From Pycnopodia helianthoides (Eukaryota > Echinodermata > Asteroidea > Forcipulatida > Asteriidae): 64,000 bases of DNA. The position numbers and the translations under genes were made by a program. Below are positions 38,001 to 47,000 of this stretch, one piece after another (within the stretch, counting starts at the first letter, position 1; each line of letters opens with the position of its first letter). The stretch is taken from the NCBI GenBank assembly GCA_032158295.1, contig CM063255.1, positions 17,326,094-17,390,093 on the forward strand, given 5' to 3'. The notes beneath the pieces were generated by a model. That model was not told the DNA's origin and did no database searches. It was given only the letters and a program-made list of their open reading frames with translations.

Positions 38001-41000
38001 AGATGATCAGAGATGACAAATGGTATCACATGGCTGCAAACTATGATTATGGAACATCATTCTATAAAGGAAAAAGTCCATGTAATGGCTTTATCTGCAT
38101 TGGTCCATGGACAGTGTACAATTGTTGCATGTTGTGATCCATGGTGTTTTGTACAAGGGTGCCATTTTATCCCTGAGGGTGTACAACACCCATGGACCCC
38201 CATCACACAGCACGTAACATTTTGTTTTACCATGGTAACAGATTCCCCTTCTTTGGAGGTGATCTATTGTCATCTTCTAACTTCATTACCACGAAATTAC
38301 CACAGTTAAAAAAGCAGACGAACAGTGGCGAATGGCAGTCGTTGACAGAAATATTGCTTAACTGTTCTCTATAGCACATTGCACAAATACAATTGCGTAC
38401 ACAGGGCTACACTAATTAATATTGTACTTAGGAAACTACCAATGGTGGGCACGATCAAGGTAATGTACCCTCGTGGGTACAGCACTCATGTTCCCCAGAG
38501 CCATATACATGCGTCTTTGTAGCAATCTGTTATGGTGGTATAACAAATTTACAGTACACTGTACATACATACTACAATGTATCTACAGGTAATTTCACTA
38601 TCTCTAACCGTAGTTTCAGAGACGTTGGATCAGGTATTGCATGTATACTTCATACAAGAACTGTACTGGTCTTTTCAATGTTTCACTGCTCTTTTTCTTG
38701 TCAAGAAAATGTACATTTACGTGTACTCCCTTGACAAAGGTTGGAGCATGCTACTGCTAGCGGAAACAAAGACAAGTCCAATACGGTTCCAGGATGAAAG
38801 AACCTATCTGATAAATCACATGTTGAGTGACAGTACCATTTAATGACATCACATGTAACTACATGTACGATGTATGTGGGGGTATATACTGTCCAAACAA
38901 AACTCAGGTTATAAACCATGAGGGAAACTGAGTGGGTAAATTTGAAATAACTTGGGGTTGAACAAAGAAATGTTGACTAGAGCGGGAGTTGAACCAATGA
39001 CCTCCGGATTAACGTGCCAGTGCTCTACCAACTGAGCTTTCTAGCCCTATGTAAATAATTAAACAAATCACAAGACCTACATTTAAGCAGAACATTCATT
39101 GCAGTTTACCTCAGTCTGAACCATTGAAACAAACAAGACTATAAGAGACAAGTCTAGAAAAATAGAAGCATGTACAATAAATCTCTACGCACAGTAAAAT
39201 AAAAATGGGCATTTGAGGCACATCCCCCTGAAACCCTTCACCCTTCCTGATCCCCCACCCTTCCCCCAAATAACATGCACATCATCATCTGACCAAACTG
39301 TTGATGTCTATATTGTATAATTTTTATGACCTGCGTACTTTTTGGAAACCACTGGCAAAATTACGTTTATAAATAGCTGAGAAGTGTTGAGCTTTCAGTT
39401 CTCATTCATCCAAACCATAGGTCTTTTCACACTACCCAAAAAATGTCCTTATTGGTCACGGGACCGACACGTGTACATGTAAGTCTGACAGACCTTTTCA
39501 CACAACATTTCAATCCGTCCGGGCGCATGATCTGAGTGGTGAAATGTTTGTCTGATCGCCGGATACTTTGAGCAAAAGTGATGTCATTAGTGCGGAGTCC
39601 CAGTTTTAGCAGATTACATAGGATAGGCAACGGGTCTTATTGGTTTTTTAAATACATTTTAGAGATGGGAAAAAAAGGAAGGTTTGATAACTTGCACTAA
39701 CGTTTCCATTACTTAAAATTTAGTTTATTTTACGAAGGTCTCATTTTCTAAAAAGAGAACCCAAAAGATGTGTTGGTTAGTGGCATTTTTTTGAAGCTAA
39801 AATAGATGCAGAAGTGTCAATGTACATGTAGAAGGTTTTCTTACATGAATTTATTCATGTCTAATGCCATTGATTTTGATGCTTGTGATCTTTCACATTG
39901 CAACCTGGGCCCAATTTCATGGCTCTGCTAACCGTAAGCAAATAATCGGCGCTTACAGAGCAGGGAATTCCACGCTTACATCAAGCCTATTTCACAGATT
40001 AGCTGGACATTTCTGCTTGTGCGCGTACTAGTCCTACGTGAGGCATTCTTTGCTTACACAGCTAGCGCAGAAATTTGGCGCTTGCCCTGTAAGCGAAGAA
40101 TGGTGATCGCAAGCGCAGAGTTTGCCGGTAAGCAGAGCCATGAAGTTGGGCCCCAGTAGGATCACTGTGATCTTTGATGGCAGTGATATATATTGAGTGT
40201 ATTGACACATTCCACCTGTCATCACCCTCAATAAACCTCGGTAGCGCCATTACGGGAGTCAGTTGTGATATTGAGCAGTTGCATTTTAGGTGACGCACAT
40301 GAGGTAGGGTCAAAGATTGGTAACTACTCCAAAAATTAAAGACCACAAAAACTTACTTGGTGAGAAGCACTGCAGCTGTTGACAGTACAAACTATTTGAG
40401 AAAGGATGCCCTTCCAATTAATATGGTTTGGATAATATTTCACACAAAAAAACATTTGAATCTGAGAAACAAGCTTTACTGTATTTATACCATACGGCAG
40501 TATATGGTTTTATGAATTCTGACTGGCTCCCCTGATCAAAAACCTGGACAAATAGGTAGACTGCCACCATACATCTAGAGCTAGAATGCCCAGTTTGTAG
40601 AGCACCGGCATGTAAATCTGAAGGTTGCAGGTTCAAATCCTATTAGTAAATTTTCTATGTTCATCCAAAATATATTTAAGACTTCTAATGTAAGTAGAAT
40701 GAAGTAATGAAAAGAAAAAAACTTTCATCTCCAGGGACATGATGTACTAAATTTTCATTTGGATTCCTTTTTTTTAGGAACGTTTCTGCGTGGGCTGGAG
40801 ACCACAGCGACCTATGACCCCTCCACAGAGGAGTTTGTGATGCACAGTCCGACTCTGACCTCAATGAAATGGTGGCCTGGAAACTGTAAGCTTTTCGTCA
40901 TGGAATGAATCCATTTCAGTGATGTAGCAAGAAAATGTGATAATTGTTTAAAATATGAATTGAAGTTTGACCATTCAATATCATTACCATGGTTTTAAAT

Positions 41001-44000
41001 GATAAATGCACTACATGCCAGCCTTCATTATTACATTTATGAGGTAAATGTTGATCAATGTATAGATAGTTCTGTGCCAAGTTCATTTAAGCCTTTGGTT
41101 GTAAGCCTTTGGTTGTGGCTTGTTGTGGCCGAGTGGTTAAGCACATCACTGGACTCAAGCTCTGGTGTTTCTGACCAGCAGAGTGTGGGTTCGAGTCCCG
41201 GTCTTGACACTTGTCTTTAAGCAAGGCACTTAACTATTATTGCTTTGTCCATCAGATGGGACGTAAAGCCGCTGGTCTCGTATATTGTGTAGAATGCATG
41301 TAAAAGAACCCCAGTTCACTTACACATTTATTGTTAAGTCGCCCATTGTTTTCTGGCATGGTTGGCTGCAGATTACACCACAGCACCTTGTAAACCATTA
41401 CATAGTGCTTTGTAAATAAATGGATCATATTTTTGAGAAGCAAAAAATAATGAGTGCTTTGAGACACCCTCATGGTGTGATAAAGCACTATATAAACTCT
41501 ACATTCACAAACTCATGGTTGTTGCAAAAATTATAAAAAAGTTAATTACAGAGATGACAAATATTTTATTACATGTACATTTAAAAACCCATCTCTTGTT
41601 TGACCATTTAGTATCATTAATACTAGGTTTTTGACTGAGGATGCACAAGGCAAGGCTTTAATATGATTTCATGTTGGTTAATGTACCTGCACTCAATATA
41701 CAGAGAGTTCTGTGCAAAGTTGTTCTACTATGTTCCTGCTGAAGAAATGTTTTTTTTTTTTTAAATTTCCAACAGTGGGCAAGTCAGTAACACACGCTGT
41801 GGTTGCTGCACAACTCTACACAAAAGGCAAATGCCATGGGGTCCACATGTTCATGGTGCCTCTACGAAGCCTGGAAGACCATATGCCACTACCAGGTAAA
41901 GGAGCAAAGACACAGGACAACATCGGCATGATGAGACATGGGGTCGATTTCACAAAACTCTTCCTATCTTAGGACTAGTCCTAGGCAACGCTAAGAGATA
42001 GGACTAGTCCTAAGTTAGGATCAGTACTTAGGACTAGTCCTATCTCTTAGCATTGCCTAGGACTAGTCCTAAGTTAGGAAGAGTTTTGTGAAATCGACCC
42101 CTGGCCATTCTTGTCTGAATCCATCCACATGTGGAACAACGTACCTCAAACCATAATATTGCAATAATCAGTAGAAGTAGTCTTGACATTCTATAACAAT
42201 GACCAGTCAAACTTGAATTACTCAAAGCAAACCTTCAGTTTAAACTCCCATGCAGAGTCCTAGAAGGTTTTAAACTACAAAGCATAAGGGTATAAGCCTC
42301 AAAGTGTGACATCAGGTCCCAATTTCATGGCTCTGCTTACCGGCAAACTCTGTGCTTGCGATCACCATTCTTCGCTTACAGGGCAAGCGCCAAATTTCTG
42401 CGCCAGCTGTGTAAGCAAGGAATGCCTAGTAACGTGGAGTACGCACTCGAGCAGAAATTCCCTACTAACCTGTGAAATAAGCGCGGAATTTCCTTGCTTC
42501 CGTAAGCGTCGAGTCTTTGCTTACGGTAAGCAGAGCCATGACATTGGGCCCAAATGTTTGAGCTTACATGATTAAGGCATTCAGGTTGGCTTAGTGGTTT
42601 CTTACCTGCCTTTCACCTCCGAGGACCATACTTCAAATCCCTGACTGGAGCATTGCATGTGGATTGGGTTTTCAGTCCCTGCCTGATTGCCTGGGGTATC
42701 TTATGTCCAACAGATTACAGTGCTCGCTGTTTTTGAGGATCCATTTCTTTTCATTGCAAGAAAGACATAAGGACAATGTTAGAAATTGATAATAATTAAG
42801 CAGGCATGCAACTTTTCCTCGCATCAGCTGATTTCCCTTTTTTTTATTTTCAGTTTTACCATTCAAAATTGAAAATACTGTACAAAATCATTGAAATTTT
42901 GTAATTTCCTCTTTTTTGGTGAAGTTACAGTTGCATGCCTGATTAAGGCTGAACCCCTGAAGTAATATCACCCAGACTCTTTATTGAAGTCAAGCAAATT
43001 GTCTATTAGCATTACTTCCTCTCACCGCACATACAGGTATTGAACTGGGTGACATCGGACCCAAGATGGGCTATAAAAGCATTGATAACGGCTTCCTACG
43101 CTTCACACATGCACGCATCCCACGAGAGAACATGCTCATGAAGTATGCACAGGTAAGTTGGCACCCGGCAACTATAACACGGGCTTGAAATTTCATCTTT
43201 GAGAGGGCAAGACCATTTTCGATTTCAAAATGGCACATCCATCATGCCCATTGGAAAATCTTAAAGACTACATGGAAATCTGTTAAAGGGGCACCAACAT
43301 GACCATGGCCAAGACCAGCCAAGGCCTCCGTAGCCTCACTGTAATTCTAGTACATTAAACATTGTGACTAGTGTTATTTTTCCACTGACATCTGGGACCC
43401 GGGGAGTAACACTAGTCACAGCGCCCTCTATGTTTATTCATTGCAAACGTGTACAGTGTACATAAATCCAAACGTTGGTACTGATTGTGTGTACACAAAC
43501 ACCATGGTCTTGGAACCAAGACTATATTTAACTTGTACATGTATTTAGCCAGCGGACCACTGTTAAGGGAGAACTCAGGTGGTAAATGGTTAAATCTACA
43601 GAGTACATAGAGACTGTATTGTATTTCTTTGCACGGTTTTCCACCAATGCAGTCAAATGGTTGGTCAACTTGCGGGCAAGTGTTGCAGCAAGTGGGGTTG
43701 GGACATGCCAGTGCAGTACTCTTACCTCTATTCTGATGTTTTTCATCTGCAGGTTGAACCAGAAGGTACCTACGTTGCTCCGCCCGCAGCCAAGCTCTCC
43801 TATGGTAGTATGATACTGATCCGCAGTATGATTGTTGGTGGCATGGGTCGCGTCTTGGCTCAGGCATCAACCATTGCTGTACGCTACAGTGCCGTCAGGC
43901 GACAGTCCGAACTCATTCCTGGGGAAGTTGAAACTATTGTTGACTTTGGGAGTTTGTGGCGACACCAATCTCTCTGACAAGTATTAATGGTTCTGCAAAA

Positions 44001-47000
44001 GAATTTGTGATATAACAACTCAATGGTCTAAATATTATGCTATGATCTTCAGAAGGAAAATGTGGACTCTTAAAAAAAATGTTAATGTTACAACCTCAGC
44101 AAAGTTATTTTGTTTTACCCTTGCACCAATAAGTTAAAACTCCTCAGTGCTTTCTAGTGCATTTTAAGTGAATTGCGCGTGTTTACACGCTTCCAATCTT
44201 TTGCAATGGACCTTATGCATTGACGACATCCCTCCGCCATCTTAGAGGTAAAACGATGATGCAACAATGGAAAACGCACATCTATATTCGCGCGGCGCAC
44301 AGGGTGGCCCAATGAGCAACCTTCTTCTGACCTCTCGTCGAGGGCGCCCTACACAAATGACGTCACATGCATAAGGTCTATTTGCAACATGCAACTTGTC
44401 TCCCAAAATGGCAGATGGCAGATGTCAGTGCAAGAGAAGGAGACAATATCCCTCTTGCTGTCTGACCATTCAATACCATTCAAGTGGTTTTGAATGATAG
44501 ATGAACTATGCCAGCCTGCAATATGATACCATGAGGGAATGCATGTACACAGTACACAGTTAGTTCTGTGCACAGTTGTGCCGTCGTACACAACCTTGGC
44601 AGTCGAATGGTTTCAAATGGTTGGTCAACTCACTGGAAAATGTTGCCAAGAGTCACTGACAGTAGGAGGGATATACAGTACACTGTACTTACCGCTTGTT
44701 GTTCAACTGTCGTTGTTGCCGTTCTCATTCCAGAGCGGGTGAGCCCCAGGTGATAGATTACCAGAGCCAACAGCTGAAGCTGTTCCCATATCTGGCCATG
44801 GCGTTTGCCTTCACGTTCTCAGGAAAACAAATGCAGCAGATGTTTGCACAAAGCCTTGATGCAGTCAGTGGTGGCAACTTCAATGTCCTCCCTGAGGTAA
44901 GTACAAACAGAAGTGGAAATAGTGCAGTGTTTAGGAGCAGCATTCTGTGGAGATATTTAGGCATCAACAGGCCTAGAATTTCATCTCTGAGACACAAGTG
45001 TGCCTGATTTAAACATAGTTATGTGTTCACCATGCCTGTTTTTATAACTACTTATAATGCTAATGAATGCAAACAGAAGTGGAAATAGTGCAGTGTTTAG
45101 AAGCAGCATTCTGTGGAGAATTTAGGCATCAACAGGCCTAGAATGTCATCTCTTAAACACAAGTGTGCCTGATTAAACATAGTTATGTGTTCACCATGCC
45201 TGTTTTTATAACTACTTATAATGCTAATGAATGCAAACAGAATGGAAATAGTGCAGTGTTTAGAAGCAGCATTCTGTGGAGATATTTAGGCATCAACGGG
45301 CCTAGAGTTTCATCTCTGAAACACAAGTGTGCCTGAGGTAAACATCGGTATGTGTTCACCATGCCTGTTTTTATAACTGCTAATAATGCTGATGAATGCA
45401 AACAGAAGTGGAAATAGTACAGTGTTTAGAAGCAGCATTCTGTGGAGATATTTAGGCATCAACGGGCCTAGAGTTTCATCTCTGAAACACAAGTGTGCCT
45501 GAGGTAAACATCGGTATGAGTATACCATGCCTGTTTTTATAACTGCTAATAATGCTGATGAATGCAAACAGAAGTGGAAATAGTGCAGTGTTTAGAAGCA
45601 GCATTCTGTGGAGATATTTAGGCATCAACGGGCCTAGAATTTCATCTCTGAAACACAAGTGTGCCTGAGGTAAACATCGGTATGTGTTCACCATGCCTGT
45701 TTTTATAACTGCTAATAATGCTGATGCACTTCGTAGGACACCCCTTAAAGCTCAACACTCTCTTGCAATTTCAGCTTCATGCCACAGCAGCAGGGCTGAA
45801 GGCTTTCACATCCAGTGCGGCCATTGCTGGAGTAGAGCTTCTTCGGATGGCATGTGGCGGGCACGGCTACTCGGAAGCCAGCGGCTTCCCGCTGCTGTAT
45901 GCCAACGAGGCCCCGGCGTGCACCTACGAAGGCGAGAACACTGTCATGCTACTACAGACGGCTAGGTAAGATGTGGCATACTTGAGGTTACAAAACTCAC
46001 AATCGGGTAAGGCACAGTGGGCCAAATTCATGGAGGTGCTAAGCATTTTAAAATGTTGCTTAGCAGAAGCAGGTTTCGGACCAAAATACTACATTATATA
46101 TACTGTTCATGACTGGTTCCCTATTAAATTTTGCTTACATTTTCTTGTCTGTGTATCTGGTGGTCAGAAAATGAACAGCGATGCAGCGATGAAACCCTGG
46201 TCGTATTTATTTTTTCTGCAAAACTCCATTTTCATATCAGATTATAAAATTATTGTCAATTGTTTTCCCGGGAAGGTTTCTGATGAAGTGTGTTGGCCAG
46301 CTGAAATCCGGCAAGGCGGCACAAGGCGTCATGTCGTACCTGGCCGAGTCCCCTCAGGCTCGCTGCTCGGCAAACTCCGAGGCCGACTTCCTTAACCCCA
46401 AGGTCCTGCTGGATGCCTACCGCCACAAGGCTCAAAGGTAACTGATCACATTAGCCAGAAGAGATAGGTGGCAGTCCTACATCAATCAAGTTGATGTGCT
46501 TTTCTTATGAAGAAGGCAGTTCACCACAGTGGCAATATCATAAGCATTTTTCTGATCTATGAACGCAGTAAACTTGGTCATGTATGAATATATATCTTTT
46601 GAGTGGCAAAAAATGCAAGAGGGAGGTCTCAGATAAGTCTCAGGACAATTTTTTTGACAAGTAATGCTTTATCTACATGTTTAGGCATCTCAAAGCACTC
46701 ATTATTTTATGACGGGGGTCAATGGAAAAAAATCATTGTACAAACTTGTGTTTGCATATATTGGCCCTTTTCAAAACTACAGCTTGGGCTTGGGCTCTGG
46801 TCAGTGTTCGGTCTTAGGCTCCTTCACTAATTTTGAAAATGTACACTATTGTTACAAGACTTTGAACAGGCAGACGGTTCTTAAGCTGAAGCCCAAGCCT
46901 AACCATAATGGACACAGTGTGTGATGTTTATTCAAAGTACCTGGTGTTTTTATGTACAGGATCATCATGCAGACAGCAGAGAATCTTGCTAATACTGAGA

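Noticed and set aside
43412..43870. 152-codon minus-strand open frame
   Set aside because: It is antisense to ACOX1 exon 7 and flanking intron; the plus strand has the conserved protein.
45216..45694. Overlapping minus-strand frames of repeated protein
   Set aside because: They come from the 165-bp minisatellite in ACOX1 intron 8.
44897..45735. CRISPR-like array
   Set aside because: Contiguous 165-bp units without unique spacers in an animal intron; an ordinary minisatellite.
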